Below are positions 11,601-23,255 of a stretch of DNA of 64,000 bases, one piece after another. The stretch lies in assembly GCA_002946415.1 (NCBI GenBank), contig NJPS01000048.1:248001-312000 (forward strand), in the 5' to 3' direction. The notes below the pieces were generated by a model that had not been told where the DNA came from, made no database searches, and saw nothing but the letters and a program-made list of their open reading frames with translations. This stretch comes from Rutstroemia sp. NJR-2017a BVV2. Taxonomy: Eukaryota > Ascomycota > Leotiomycetes > Helotiales > Rutstroemiaceae. Made by a program: the position numbers and the translations under genes. Each line of letters starts with the position of its first letter. Positions within the stretch are counted from its first letter, which is position 1.

Positions 11601-12540
11601 AATGAGCCGCGGAAGGGAGGGAATTATGAAGTATTACGCTGATGATTGGATGGAAACGAGGCAGAAACGCCTTTTTCTTTTCCTTTTTTTTTTTCGCATT
11701 GCGTTTCGCTTCCCTTGTTTCCTTTGTTTCCCTTGTTTTGTTTCGGATTGTCTTTCTTTTTTGCGTAGAATATAATACAATCCCATTATACCATACCTCG
11801 TTCTTAGCGTAGGCAGAAGAAGGGCTCGGGATCGGGGTCGGGGTCGGGGTTGGGCAGGGGGGGGGGGGGAGTCAAGGGGGGAGGGGAGTCAAGGGGGGAA
11901 GAAACACACACACCCTACCCTACACACACCTACGGAAAAAACAACCTGAACAGAAGAGTCATAAGTTTAATGATCCTTCTTGTGTTAAGCTACCAGGTAG
12001 GCTCGGTATAGCAGAGCATAGCATAGCATAGCAAAGCAGAGCATGGGGGATGGATGCCTTTTCTCTTTCTCCCATATGGCGTAGTTGTGGGCTATGTATG
12101 TATGGCTCAATATGTATATAATTTTCCCAGCTCTCCAATCCCAATCCAATCCTGTTTCTTATTCCTCTCACTCACTCTCTCTCAGCCTTACATTGATTGA
12201 TTGATTAATTTGATTGATCGATCGCTCAAATACTTCACATCACTTCTTTACTCACGGATTTGATTCACTCTCATTTGCTACCAAGAAATTTTATATTCAA
12301 ACATCCAATTGTTAGATTCCGGTCCAGTGAGTCGGTCGGCCCTTCACATCACATCACATCGCATACACATATTTATAACCGCTTCCGATTCGACTACTTT
12401 TCTTCGAGCTCTGCTCAGCACAGCGTTACACACATACATCGATCTACACATACATACCAACAGCAGAAAATCTGACTGTTGCACGCATACACACACGCAT
12501 GTACGCCGACGAACACCCATACACATACACCACCGCCAAG
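8621..12540. other. 3.9 kb low-complexity intergenic region and leader
   Basis: No supported gene was found. The stretch holds pyrimidine-rich blocks, CCACAGCCACAG-type short repeats near 10390, two copies of TACTCCGTA (10006 and 10543), TTACACG repeats near 10870, a G-rich block at 11827-11899, and AGCATAGCAT repeats near 12010. The last several hundred bases are probably promoter and a long transcribed leader of the coiled-coil gene at 12541. Open frames here are mostly short and of simple composition; an antisense one of 189 codons (8976-9545) also shows no family features. Confidence 0.5.
11827..11899 (+). repeat. G-tract block with quadruplex potential
   Basis: The block contains three GGGGTC-type units, a run of at least twelve G residues, and then two copies of GAGTCAAGGGGGG. 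Many G runs of four or more separated by short loops could fold into a G-quadruplex. It lies about 650-710 bp upstream of the ATG at 12541. Confidence 0.7.
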
Positions 12541-13599
12541 ATGTCGTCGTCATCAAAACCACCCAAGAAAGTGCACTACACGCCGTCCACCAAAGGGTCC
12601 TCCGTGGTCGGCGACCGCACCGCGCCTTCTTCATCGTCCTCCCGCCCTCCTGTATCCTCATCCAACCCAAAATCCAGTACCCGACGCCCCAGCATCTCCA
12701 TCCACACAACCACCAGTAGCGGTAGCAGCACACGGCCCCAAGCCACCGACAGCGGGGTCGGCTCTTCCAATGCCTCGACCTCATCGACCGCATCGCCGAT
12801 CCCAATTCCCCAGCAACGCAACGCCAACGAGCTGTACGTCCTCAAAGACCGCGTGCAGTCGCTCGAGCGCGAAAACCGGCAGCTGTCGAGCGACCTGCAG
12901 GAGTCGAATCGGGAGAAGCAGCAGATGCGACGGGACCAGGAGCGCATGGCACAAATGATCAAGGAGCTGGAGGGAAAAGTCAAGGAGCGTGTTCGGGATG
13001 ATGGAGATGGGATACGCGTCCGAGGGGGGAATATCCCGATTCCGGAGAAGAAAGACCGCGGGGAGCGAGTCCCGGTTACGGTGGAGAGAAATACTCCGCC
13101 TATGACGAAGAGGGAAAAAGAACGTGACAGCGAGGCCCGAAGGAAAGAAGATGAGCGGCTGCGCGCACAGCACGGCACGAGAGAGAGGAGAACTAGTTTC
13201 ATACCCCCTTCCCCTTCATACCGCGAACGCCAATTCGATTTCGATGAAGATCCGATCCCAACCCGCAGCAGTTATCGTGACGAGGAGAGAAGAAGCCCGC
13301 CGTCGAGAGACCGAGACCCGAATCCGTTTGCACCAGCTCCGGCAGCCAGCAGAGCAAGGAGAACAAGCGTTAGTTATGGTCCTGGGTCGCCGGGCGGGTA
13401 TGCAGCGCCACAAGGTTATTCTGGGATGAGCATGAGGAGCGTTTATGGAAGCACAAGTGGAAGCGCAAGTGCAGTGCCGTATATCAGGGGAGAGGTTGAG
13501 GTTAGATCGCCAGCGTCAAGTGTTAGCGGGAGAGTGATTGGAGATGCGGAGGATGATTTGTATCCTGTTGATGGGAAATACCATCCTTATCCTTTGTGA
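12541..13599 (+). CDS. Low-complexity protein with central coiled coil, hypothetical
   Basis: This is a single-exon gene of 352 residues starting MSSSSKPPKKVHY. An in-frame ATG 42 bases upstream (12499) would add 14 residues; the inner ATG has the better context (GCCAAGATGTCG). Residues 1-95 are Ser/Thr/Pro rich and likely disordered. About residues 97-155 form a coiled coil (ELYVLKDRVQSLERENRQL, then REKQQMRRDQERMAQMIKEL). The remainder is charged and disordered, rich in Arg/Glu then Ser/Gly/Tyr, ending YHPYPL. No enzymatic motif is visible. The architecture suggests a scaffold, cytoskeletal or RNA-associated protein, but I do not recognise the family. The long pyrimidine- and repeat-rich upstream DNA suggests complex transcriptional control. 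Confidence 0.75.
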   Translation: MSSSSKPPKKVHYTPSTKGSSVVGDRTAPSSSSSRPPVSSSNPKSSTRRPSISIHTTTSSGSSTRPQATDSGVGSSNASTSSTASPIPIPQQRNANELYVLKDRVQSLERENRQLSSDLQESNREKQQMRRDQERMAQMIKELEGKVKERVRDDGDGIRVRGGNIPIPEKKDRGERVPVTVERNTPPMTKREKERDSEARRKEDERLRAQHGTRERRTSFIPPSPSYRERQFDFDEDPIPTRSSYRDEERRSPPSRDRDPNPFAPAPAASRARRTSVSYGPGSPGGYAAPQGYSGMSMRSVYGSTSGSASAVPYIRGEVEVRSPASSVSGRVIGDAEDDLYPVDGKYHPYPL

Positions 13600-14530
13600 T
13601 TGGATGTTGCTGCACCGGCTGTTGCTTTTCTTTCGTCTGTTTGAGTTTGTTGGGTAGTGCGTGTATTTATTTTTTCGGTAATGGAGTGTGTCGGGGAGCA
13701 CAAGTTGGGACGTGGAGTGCGTTTGGATCTCGGCATAGTAATGGGTTTGGGCGGAAGCGTTACGATATCTTTCAGATACTTTTTGGTTTGCATTTTGCAT
13801 ATTATGGGACAGGTGGATAAATGGATACCATGGGTGGGGATAAATCTTTGGGAAGATGGATCGGAGGATCCGGGTATCAAACTATATGGATGGCGCGAGC
13901 CTGGATGGAACATGGATGGGTCGGAGTGGAATACAGGACTTGCTCGAAGGTATCGGCGTCTGTCTGCACTGTTTTAATCAATTAAATGCTTGGCTATTAG
14001 CATAGAGAAGACAAAAAACAAATCCTTTTGAAGAAATTATGCATCAAGAACTTGCGCAAGTGATGTCTTTCTCGATTGACCAGACGGTAAGATACATAAT
14101 TCCCATATAGAATTGATGAGCAACGTCCATGATGTATATTCCAGCGAAAAAGACTGTGTTAATGCGAGCTGACGAACGTAATGCGGCATTTTGGTCATGA
14201 TCTGTAGTAAGTTCGACGTCGGAAACAACCCAACGAGATGGTAACTGGCTTGTTCGACGTTCGGTGTGGACGTACGAAACCCTGGGTTTCACCCCGCTTT
14301 CGTATCTATCACACAGACCCGGTTGGCCTGTTGATCTCCCCAGAAATCGGAATCCAATTAACGTTAGAGCCCCAATGACTATGGCTGTCCAATTGAAGGC
14401 CTGAGTTCTCGATCCTTTGAACGGGGATTGGGAGACTGTTTGGCCCGGAGTTTTCGGGGCTGGAACCCGTAGATGATGATGAGCGATTCGTCGGTATAAT
14501 TGACTGCATGATTTGAAGCGCGTCGCCTTG
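13600..14530. other. 3' flanks of convergent genes; one doubtful ORF
   Basis: Holds the 3' side of the coiled-coil gene and of the DUF5519 gene. A minus-strand ATG-initiated frame of 165 codons (14541-14044) overlaps the DUF5519 stop by 11 bases and encodes one possible membrane segment (about residues 50-68), but no family is recognisable; it is more likely untranslated 3' sequence than a gene. Confidence 0.45.
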
Positions 14531-15296
14531 CTAATCCACATTCGAACTTTCCACTTTGTCGGTGCCTGTCATAAACCCAATCGCGGCCTCGAGAATCATC
14601 TTCACGACTTTCAATTCTCCTTCGTTTCTTGGCGTGTAAATCATTAGGTATTCGCTCGGCATCTTAAGTGTCCCTGCTAATGTCATCCGCTCTCCCCATC
14701 CCTTTTTTATCACTTCTTTGCAATCTTGTGGACTGAGCGCTGCATGCATTGAATAATCGACATTCTTTCCTGCTGTATGAACGTGTGCGATTTCTCGTTT
14801 CGTCTTTGCAGCGACTTGGTGAGGTGTCTTTATCTTGTCTGCGATCAAGATGGCATCGCCATGTCCTTCGAGAGCAGATGTCGTGATGACGATGTGGTTG
14901 GAGTGGGCATTAGCCAGATGAATTATGGTTTGGTCAAGGCGCTGACAAGAATATATCAGCCGTCAAACATGACATGCAGAAAAGCAGAAAGCCAAATACC
15001 TTGTGCATTTTCTGTTCTCCAAATTGTGAGACTTGTCTGTGAGGTACTACCCATTTGCCCATCTCAGGCCGTGGACCTGTCCGCTCTGGCAGAGGCTCTT
15101 TGAGGAACTTCCTTGCCCCCAATGGGCCGCATCTTGCAATCTCTTTTGGATCATCGTAGCATGCGGTATCAAATGGTTCGCATTTGAAGTATCGGATGAA
15201 GTATTGTAGAAGTAGATAGCCAAATATGTTTGCGGGCAGAGCCTTCTCCTTGAAGTCCAGCCAGGCGTGATAGTCTGCGAAGAATGAATTGGGCAT
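14531..15296 (-). CDS. Fungal luciferase-like domain (DUF5519) protein
   Basis: Two exons (15296-15000, 14941-14531) joined across a 58-nt GTATTT...TCAG intron give 235 residues. The order of motifs fits the fungal DUF5519 / luciferase-like family as I know it: GYLLLQYF near the start, ERTGPRPEMGKWVVPHRQ before the intron, EGHGDAILIADK, then EIAHVHTAGKNVDYSMHAALSPQD, GWGERMTLAG and YTPRNEGELKVVKMILEAAIGFMTG. Many relatives have an N-terminal membrane segment; here the protein starts close to the domain, so an undetected 5' exon is possible. Biochemical function in the family is unsettled despite the name. The gene is divergent from threonine synthase and shares about 570 bp of promoter DNA with it. 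Confidence 0.75.
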
Positions 15297-15865
15297 TTTG
15301 CAGGGAGACGGATGCGAACAATGAGCGACGACAAGAGATGCGGTTACTAAAAAAATGTCCGGTCAATCTTTGAGTTGCGTTGCGACGGTGATGTGCTAGT
15401 TCATTGCCGCAGCAAGATATCCCATAGAATGGCTTGCTGCTTCAGGTGACATGCCGGCGCCATAGAACTAAACCCAGTACGGATGAACACATCGTATTCG
15501 TGTGGTTTGCTCCATAACATAAACTTCTATATGTTGTTATTGGCCCGTGAATTGCGCGCGATATACATTTCAAGTCGCGTAAATGAGGATATATGACTTG
15601 GGGCTTCAATAGTTCGATGGAGTGAGAATTGGAGGTGTATTTAGTCCAAGATGAGGTTTCTAGAGCGGGACCTTTTGGTGGTGGAGGAGAGTGGAGAGTG
15701 GACCGTAAAATGGCGGGGCATTGCGATGCCGGAGTGAGTTTTTATTCCACCGATTCCATATTCCATTGACGAACATTACTCGAGTCATTGTTTTTCAATC
15801 TTTCAACACCTCATCCTGTCCTCACATATTCCCATATTTCACATACGGCAACACCATCAGCCTCG
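15297..15865. promoter_or_regulatory. Shared divergent promoter region
   Basis: This 569-bp gap separates the divergent starts of the DUF5519 gene and threonine synthase and must hold both promoters. No single binding site is clear enough to name. Confidence 0.6.
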
Positions 15866-17689
15866 ATGTCTGATCATACTACACCTGTTGGTCTGGCTGT
15901 GCCCACAGGAAAGGCACCCACAGCTACTTCCCCAGATACCCCAGCCGAGAAGACTCATACTCCTTCCCAAAGATATCTTTCCACTCGAGGAGGATCATAT
16001 GGCGTATGCGACACTTTCAATTGAAGTGTAATCAATTTATGGCTAATCTGACATAGTTGTCCTTCGAAGAAGTTGTCCTGAAGGGTCTCGCTGCCGATGG
16101 TGGCCTTTTCATACCAGAAGAAATTCCCTCCCTACCACAAGACTGGCAAACACGGTGGAAAGACCTCTCATTCTCAGAGCTCGCATACGAAATCCTCTCT
16201 CTTTATATATCCTCTTCAGAAATTCCCCCGGCAGATCTGAAGGATATCATCAATCGAAGTTATTCCACATTTCGCGCACCAGAAACGACACCTCTAGTCC
16301 CCCTTAACGAAAAGGACAATCTATATCTCCTAGAGTTGTTCCATGGCCCAACTTTCGCATTCAAAGATGTCGCGTTACAACTACTCGGAAATCTATTCGA
16401 ATACTTCCTTGTGAGGAGGAATGAGGGAAAGACTGGAAGGGACAGGCATCATTTGACTGTGGTTGGAGCTACGAGTGGTGACACCGGATCCGCTGCCATT
16501 TATGGTCTCCGGGGCAAGAAGGACGTTTCTGTCTTCATTCTCCATCCGAAGGGTAGAGTTAGCCCTATACAGGAGGCCCAGATGACTACAGTGCTTGATG
16601 CAAACGTGCACAATCTCGCCGTCGAAGGAACTTTTGATGACTGCCAGGTGAGTCATGAGTAGTAGCTACCAACATTGGCCATATATATCTAACACCCCTT
16701 AGGATACCGTCAAAGTCCTTTTCGCAGATCCGCAGATCAACGAGACGATGAACCTCGGTGCTGTCAACTCCATCAATTGGGCGAGAATTTTGGCACAAAC
16801 GACATACTACTTCCACGCATACTTCTCGCTCCTCAAATCACCCTCTTACAACCCCGAATACAAAGTGAGATTCGTCGTTCCCACAGGAAATTTCGGCGAC
16901 ATTCTGGCAGGGTACTTTGCAAAGCGCATGGGCTTACCAACCGAGAAGCTTGTGGTTGCGACAAACGAGAATGACATCCTGGACCGATTCTGGAAGACCG
17001 GGCACTACGAGAAGAAAGCTGTTCATGGTCGGGAAGCCGAAGGTGGAATCGCCGAGGATGGCGCTAAAGCGCATGAAGATGGCGTGAAGGAGACCCTGAG
17101 CCCCGCGATGGACATTCTCGTCTCGAGTAATTTTGAGCGACTATTGTGGTTCTTAGCCTACGAATTCGCAGCTGCCGCCGGCATGGACGATGAATGGAAC
17201 AAAAAGCAAGCTGGGCAGGAGGTCGAATCGTGGCTGAAGCAGTTGAAGTCACAAGGTGGATTCAGTGTCCACGCAGAGATCCTCAAGACCGCCAGTAGAG
17301 ATTTTGAGAGCGAAAGGGTCAGCGACAAGGAGACGATCACCACTATTAAGGACTTCTATACTTCAGCAGCTGCAACGTCAAAGAGCGGTTATGTTCTAGA
17401 CCCACACTCAGCAATTGGTGTAGCAGCCTCGTTACGGTCTATCTCTCGCTCGCCACAAACATATCATGTTTCGTTGGCCACAGCACACCCAGCGAAATTT
17501 GCAAATGCGGTCGATCTGGCGTTGAAAGACGAGAAGGATTTCACTTTTGATTCTGTGCTCCCGAAAGAATTTGTCGGTTTAGAAAACAAAGAGAAGCGGG
17601 TCAGGGTTGTACCCAAAGATGCTGGCTGGGAGGGTGTCCGAACAATCGTTATGGAAGAGGTTGAGTCCGAATTAAAAGCTAGTGGGTGA
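15866..17689 (+). CDS. THR4: Threonine synthase
   Basis: Three exons (15866-16003, 16057-16647, 16703-17689), both introns phase 0 and 53-55 nt, give 571 residues. The enzyme converts O-phosphohomoserine to threonine using pyridoxal phosphate, the last step of threonine synthesis. Conserved features are the N-terminal RYLSTRGG block split by intron 1, LFHGPTFAFKDVALQLLGN with the PLP-binding lysine (Lys149), VGATSGDTGSAAIYGLRG (phosphate binding), and FVVPTGNFGDILAGYFAKRMGLP. The protein is longer than yeast Thr4 (about 514 residues) because of a Ser/Thr/Pro-rich start (residues 1-35) and a Gly/Glu-rich insertion near residues 350-370. The start MSDHTTP is the first ATG in this frame with good context after a short leader. 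Confidence 0.96.
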
Positions 17690-17930
17690 TCTGATATTTT
17701 GTTCAAATCAATCAAACGTTTAACAACATCATACTCTATATGATACTTTATACCATGGAGAATAATTCTGTTGTTACTGGCAAATGCGGCTAGGTCTTGG
17801 TTTGCGTTACCATAAACTGGGGCAACCTCATTTGATTTGCTGACGAGATGCACACAGCCACTAGCATCCGCTGAATGGCTATGCACCTAGCTGAATTGCA
17901 TCCGTTCTCTCAGGATAAGCAAGGCTGTGA

Positions 17931-17940
17931 ATATTTATAT
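17931..17940 (+). promoter_or_regulatory. TATA-like element
   Basis: The sequence ATATTTATAT lies about 87 bp upstream of the ATG at 18027, at a position suitable for a TATA box of the STAND/ankyrin-type gene. Confidence 0.35.
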
Positions 17941-18026
17941 CCATTCCCTTCCCATTTCTCTTTCCTACTTTTGGTTTTCTTCTCCTTGCAACTTTTCTAC
18001 TCCACCATAAGCATCCCTCTTAATCC

Positions 18027-20462
18027 ATGGACCCTCTCAGTTTTACCGCAAGCGTCATCAGTGTCGGAACCCTCGCTATCCAGTGTGCAAATTCGTTAAG
18101 AAAAGCCGTCGTCTTCTGGGATTCTATCCAAGATGCCCCCAAAGACATTGATCGACTTTCGCAGGAGTCGTCCCTACTTGCGAACATTTTCGACGATATA
18201 GAGCGCGACTTTAAGCTTGGACAAATTCCCTCGCAACTGCATGACAACTACCTGATCGTAATGCGATTGGCGCAAGGAGATCTCAACGAACTGACAGATT
18301 TAGTTGACAAGCTGTCGGGCAAGCTAGCCTCGTCCACTTCAACAGTCAAACGGCACTGGGCGAAGCTTCAAATTGTCTTCAAGGACGAGAAGATTTCTAA
18401 GATGAGAAATAAGTTGCAGGGGATCGAGAGAATGATCCATACCCTTGAATTGCGAAGTCTGAAGTAAGTACCCAGCCTAACAGAGGGTGCACGCATTTTA
18501 TGGAAAAATCTCAAATCCCAATACTCATATAGTATTTCTTGCGGTTTTGGGTTGGGTAGAGCGGCATTGGGATGCATGATTCGAATCTTACATCTGAACA
18601 TCCATCACTATGCATCAAGAAACGTCATTGTCCAAGTCGGAAACTTGAGTCCTTCATGAATAGTGCACCCTGTTGTGTTTGAGTGAGAGCAACCCTTGGA
18701 ATGCACACTAACTTCACAGATCAATATTGTCCGAAATCCCTGGGCAGTGCAGTTTTCGGATTCTACAATCACAAACTCATACTATTGCTATCGGGGAGCA
18801 ACAAAAAGCCAAACATAACACGGCGATTGTCCCATGGAAGGAGGCCCAGGCCAGTCGAAACAATCGTCTCGTCCAAAGATCACACACTTCCGCTAGTGTG
18901 AACTTCCTCCTAGGTGCCTTGTCTCTCCGGACAATCTCGTCGACGTTCACAATAACGCAAGATAGTATTGAAGATAACTCGGAAACTACGAAGAAAGAAA
19001 CAACTGTTGTTAGATCGTCATATGTTATACAACTGTTGATGGGAATAACAACGTGCCGTAGAGGCTTTAAAGTGAGCACAACAGACGGGTTTGATAGCTG
19101 GATGTTGAACGCAGTCCGACAACGACCTTCTAGCTGGGAAGCGTTCTCCTTATGCTACTTAGATGACGCTGACGGCCTTGAGTCATTATTACTTCGTGGA
19201 GAGGCATCTATCCACGATGTAGATGAAAAGGGAAATTCTCTATTACATGTAATTGCCTCTCTTTGTCGCCATGGGATCCGAAGCTAAAAGTTCCAGGATG
19301 CTTGTATAGGGAACTCGGAAAAAGTCTGCCGGTTACTTTTAAAGTATGGCTGCGACATATATGTTATAAATCAGGATAATATGTGAGTTTGTGGTAGATA
19401 TGTTTGGACAGGAATTACTCACAGAAGCATAGGGCTGCCTTTGAATTTGCAAACGAGTCCGTAGAATGCATGACAGCAATCTGTGAAGCAGGGTTCGACC
19501 TCTGCGAAGATGGCTACCAGATTGGCTACGTGCCAGGAGATATTCGCACCTGGCGATTTATTATTACCGATACTAATCCGTTCATGACCCAAGACCAAAC
19601 GGAATATTGGATGGACTGGCTTTGCTATTCCTTGACCGACTCTAGTGAAATAACCACAGAGTTGGCCGATTTCCTCTTCACGTTTGCTGGAAAGTTTAGT
19701 AGCAAACTTAACAACGCATTCTATATCCAACATGATCTGCTCGTGGATACCGCTCTAAATTGGTTACATAATTGCTTTGGACCACCAGCATCTGATGAAG
19801 CAGCTGAGTTGCGGACGCGCCAAAATACGATTGATCTCCATACGTATTTGGTGTCAAAAGCCCACGAAACATTGCCGCTATTGTACAACTTTGACGCACT
19901 TCAGAATTACCTTCAGTCAGGCACAATTGAAACGCAATGGCGGCTCTCAATGATTTACCAAATTGCAACATACAATTGTGGAAACTTCCCCGGGATGACA
20001 GATCTACTAATGGCCAAATGGCTAGAACTTCTACAAAGTCATGGAGTCGATTTGAAGTCGTATGCGATGTTTGAACAACTTCTCCTTGGAAACGACTTTG
20101 ATATTCCATTTTGCTGTCGGGAAATAAGGATTCGGTTGTCATACAAAGACGATTCCGGTTTGGTGATAAAGGTCACCAATGAACTCGAACCTGAATTTTC
20201 ACATCTTGACCCACGCTACTTATGCGAACCTTATTGTCCTCGCAGGACGCATGGCCAGGCGATGTGTTTATCACAAGTGGACGAGAGCCTGAGGAATATT
20301 AGGGTCAAGTCGAGCATTCCAGGACAGTGGGATGAACCGCTCAAACCGAACGAAGAACTGGTGATCCAGAAACGCGGCGAGTTGCATGGCGTCGGGTTTT
20401 ATAACTCTGTGCGTGAAGGATACCCTGTTTTAGAGCCATGTACATATAGCCTACCATTGTAG
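18027..20462 (+). CDS. Fungal STAND N-terminal domain protein with ankyrin-like region
   Basis: Exons 18027-18463, 18720-19248, 19297-19382 and 19412-20462 give 700 residues. Residues 1-146 match the fungal N-terminal helical domain typical of STAND and ankyrin proteins (MDPLSFTASVISVGTLAIQC, DAPKDIDRL, two long helices). Residues about 290-370 look like ankyrin repeats: DDADGLESLLLRGEASIHDVDEKGNSLLH, then DACIGNSEKVCRLLLKYGCD, then HRAAFEFANESVECMTAI. The long C-terminal part is not recognised and no nucleotide-binding motif is seen, so this is not a full NLR. The 48-nt intron at 19249-19296 is standard. The next removed segment (19383-19411, GTGAGT...GGACAG) is only 29 nt, yet its removal restores both frame and ankyrin spacing. 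A 42-nt intron plus a one-base frameshift is the alternative. Intron 1 is unusually long (256 nt). Proposed role: recognition or signalling; unproven. Confidence 0.7.
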
Positions 20463-21595
20463 AACAGTAGCATTGTCATCATAATCAAGTACTGGAATCG
20501 CGACTCAAGTTGAGCACGAAGCCCTTTGTACTATGGAAATACAACTTACTCATACGGGCCTTGTTTCTCTAGGAGTCTCTAGGCCAAAGGTTCTTCGGTC
20601 TTACTGTTGAGACTTTGCTCCATCGCTGCTTGTCATGCGTCCCAACTCGGGCTGTTTGGCTATTGCGTTACTCGGAGCCTGAGGTCTGTGAATCCTCTGA
20701 CTGAGTCTGAATTGTAACATGTAGATTCCATAGCTCTCACATAAGATCATCCTTTACATTATCACGACTTTGTACTGTTACATTAGCGAAGTTCAGGGCC
20801 GGTAATCCCCAATATACCTCAAGACGACACGGATGTTGTAGTGATGTAAGATTACAGTTCTGCCACTCATTCGCACTTCGCTCTATGATTAATATAGTAT
20901 GTAGTATTCAGTTCTGAGAGCCGCAGTGCGATAATTTTGCTATTGGGTAGACGTTTAAAGATCAGCATTCTTGTTGTAGCCCTGTATATGCATCCTCGTC
21001 GGATTCGTATACCGGCCGCTAGAGTCGCATCAGCGATATGTTAGACCTGCTACCCCGCATCAGCATTAGTCGGATAAGCTGTAAAAGTTCATCCGAAGAG
21101 AATACACAAAAAGAAAATAAGAATCTTGCAGGACCTCCAAAAAGATCACGAAAGACGCCTGCTACTATAAACACAACTCAAACTTTAAGTATTGCGATAT
21201 CACAGTTATGGTCTGGTCGCTAGTCTCACTTACAGATGTTGGAATATAACCCTTTTCAGAGGATGTAGCTACCTAGTGGAATACAGAGATTCACGGCCCT
21301 TGAGGATGGGAAATAATACCTCCGCGGTACCTCCGTGATACCTGGTATGAACCGCTATAGACACGAATCAACCATCATCTACCAGGGTTGAGGCACAGAA
21401 GTCTGACAACGCTATGGATTGTCCTTTCACAAATTTACAAGCAGATATGAATAGCCCCGAGTATCTCCTCTGCCTTTGGTTCAAATAGCAGGTAGTTACC
21501 TCGAAGAATCCAAAATGATACGCCGTGACTTGCTTGGAATCAGTTCGCAACTCATTTTCTCTACTTTTCGTCGCACGTAGGTCAGCTACATCAAG
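20463..21595. other. Intergenic
   Basis: No supported gene. The final part upstream of 21596 is presumably the promoter of the FAD oxidase. A 61-codon frame at 21038-21223 has no recognisable features. Confidence 0.55.
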
Positions 21596-23255
21596 ATGAA
21601 GCTGCTTCTTCCTGCTATCTCTACCTTAGCAGTGGCAACTGCCCTCTTCGTGCCTAGAAGTCCAACTTGTACCGCAGCCGTAAGTTCCATCTTCCAAATC
21701 TCTCTGAACTCTCCAAGATATGACAACATCCATTGACCAAACTCTGCTTCTAGTGCGAATCATTGAGTTCTCTTCTTGGAAAGAAAGTAGTATTCTCCAC
21801 CTCAGTCAATTTCACCCAAACAATCGGACCATACTTCTCAGCACAAGAAGCCTCTTTAGTGCCCTCTTGCGCCGTATTTCCTACCTCTGCTGAAGATGTA
21901 TCGTTGTTTGTCCGCACCTTGACTCCATTCAATCGTCCCGGAGAAACCGGGAAGAACTCCAGCTGCCAGTTTGCGATTAAAGGAGGTGGTCATGCGCCGG
22001 CTAGCGGGGCCGCAAATATAAATGCGGGCATCACGCTTGATTTATCGGCATTGAATCAAGTTACCTTGGCGAGCAATAGGAAGTTTGTTAGTTTAGGTGG
22101 CGGGGCTCGTTGGGGCGCTGCGTACGATGTCTTGACTGAGCAGGGTCTGGCCGTGCCCGGAGGACGAAATGCTGAAGTTGGCGTTGGCGGATTTTTGACA
22201 GGAGGTGAGTTATATGTTCTCACATACTTCGGATGACTGAAGCGAGATCTGACGGTGTAGGTGGTATATCATTCTTTACCACACGAGTTGGCTTCGCTTG
22301 CGACAACGTCTTGAACTTCCAAGTCATTCTCGCAAACGGGAGCATCATCTCCGCCAACGCCACCACCAACAGCCAACTCTGGAGAGCCCTTCGTGGCGGC
22401 TCCAACAACTTCGGAATCGTCACCCGCTTTGATGTATCTGTATTTCCGCAGTCCAAATATCTAGGCGGCTCAATCAACACCTTAATAACATCATCACCAG
22501 CCCAGATCACCGCATTAACCAACCTAGCCGGTGCCCAAACCTTCGACCCCTACGTATCCATCACCCTGACCTACTTCTGGAGCTCCCAGAACGGCTTCCT
22601 AATCACCACCAACCTTGCGCACACCAGCGCCAACTCCTCGCTGCGCGCTCCACCGCCTAGTATCCAGCCTTTCCTTGCCATCCAGCCGCAAGTCGCCAAC
22701 AGCATGCGCACATCCAACGTGTCCGACTTCATCGCCGAGCTGACCAAGCCGGGGGTGCCGGGTCTGCGTAATTCCTTTGCTACAACTACGTTCAAAGTCA
22801 ACGCCGCATTCATGACCAGCGTAGTCGACATCTGGAACAGCACCATGGCCACCGTGACTTCTCTCCCTAGTCTTGCCGGCGCGGGCTTGACATTCGAGCC
22901 GATTCCCACTGTCATATCATCCAAGACTGCCGCTCTGGGAGGCGATTCTCTGGGATTGACTCCACGGGATGGGAATATGCTGTTGATTCTAATAAGTTTT
23001 ACATGGACGTCTGCGTCTGACGATAACGCGATCGCAACTGCTAGTCAAAGTATGATAAAGCAAATCGATGAGGCAGCGCAGGCACAAGGAACGTTTTCTC
23101 GGTGGAAGTATTTGAATTATGCGGGGGCGTGGCAGGATGTGTTTGCGTCGTATGGGCGGGAGAGTGAAGTGGTGCTTAGAAGGACGAGTAGGGAGTATGA
23201 TCCAGAGGTGGTCTTTCAGAGGGTTGTTCCGGGGGGGTTTAAGTTGTTTAGGTGA
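21596..23255 (+). CDS. Secreted BBE-type FAD-linked oxidoreductase
   Basis: Three exons (21596-21679, 21754-22204, 22261-23255) give 509 residues. The first exon encodes a signal peptide (MKLLLPAISTLAVATALF). The protein matches FAD-linked oxidases of the PCMH / berberine-bridge-enzyme group: QFAIKGGGHAPASGAANINAGITLDLS contains the GGGH motif whose histidine (His108) is the usual covalent FAD attachment site; GGARWGAAYDVL and VGGFLTGGGISFF (spanning intron 2) complete the FAD-binding domain, and RALRGGSNNFGIVTRFD is typical of the group. The C-terminal BBE-like segment (WKYLNYAGAWQDVFASYG, then DPEVVFQRVVPGGFKLF) closes the protein. Fungal members oxidise sugars, alcohols or secondary-metabolite intermediates; no biosynthetic cluster surrounds it, so the substrate is unknown. 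Several N-glycosylation sites fit secretion. Confidence 0.9.

Noticed and set aside
12344..12805. Antisense and overlapping frames around the 12541 gene
   Set aside because: They overlap the start of the well-supported coiled-coil CDS and consist of Cys/Trp/Arg-rich reverse translations of simple repeats.
14044..14541. 165-codon minus-strand ORF overlapping the DUF5519 stop
   Set aside because: Has an ATG and one hydrophobic stretch, but no recognisable domain and lies in the likely 3' untranslated region; retained only as a note in the intergenic entry.
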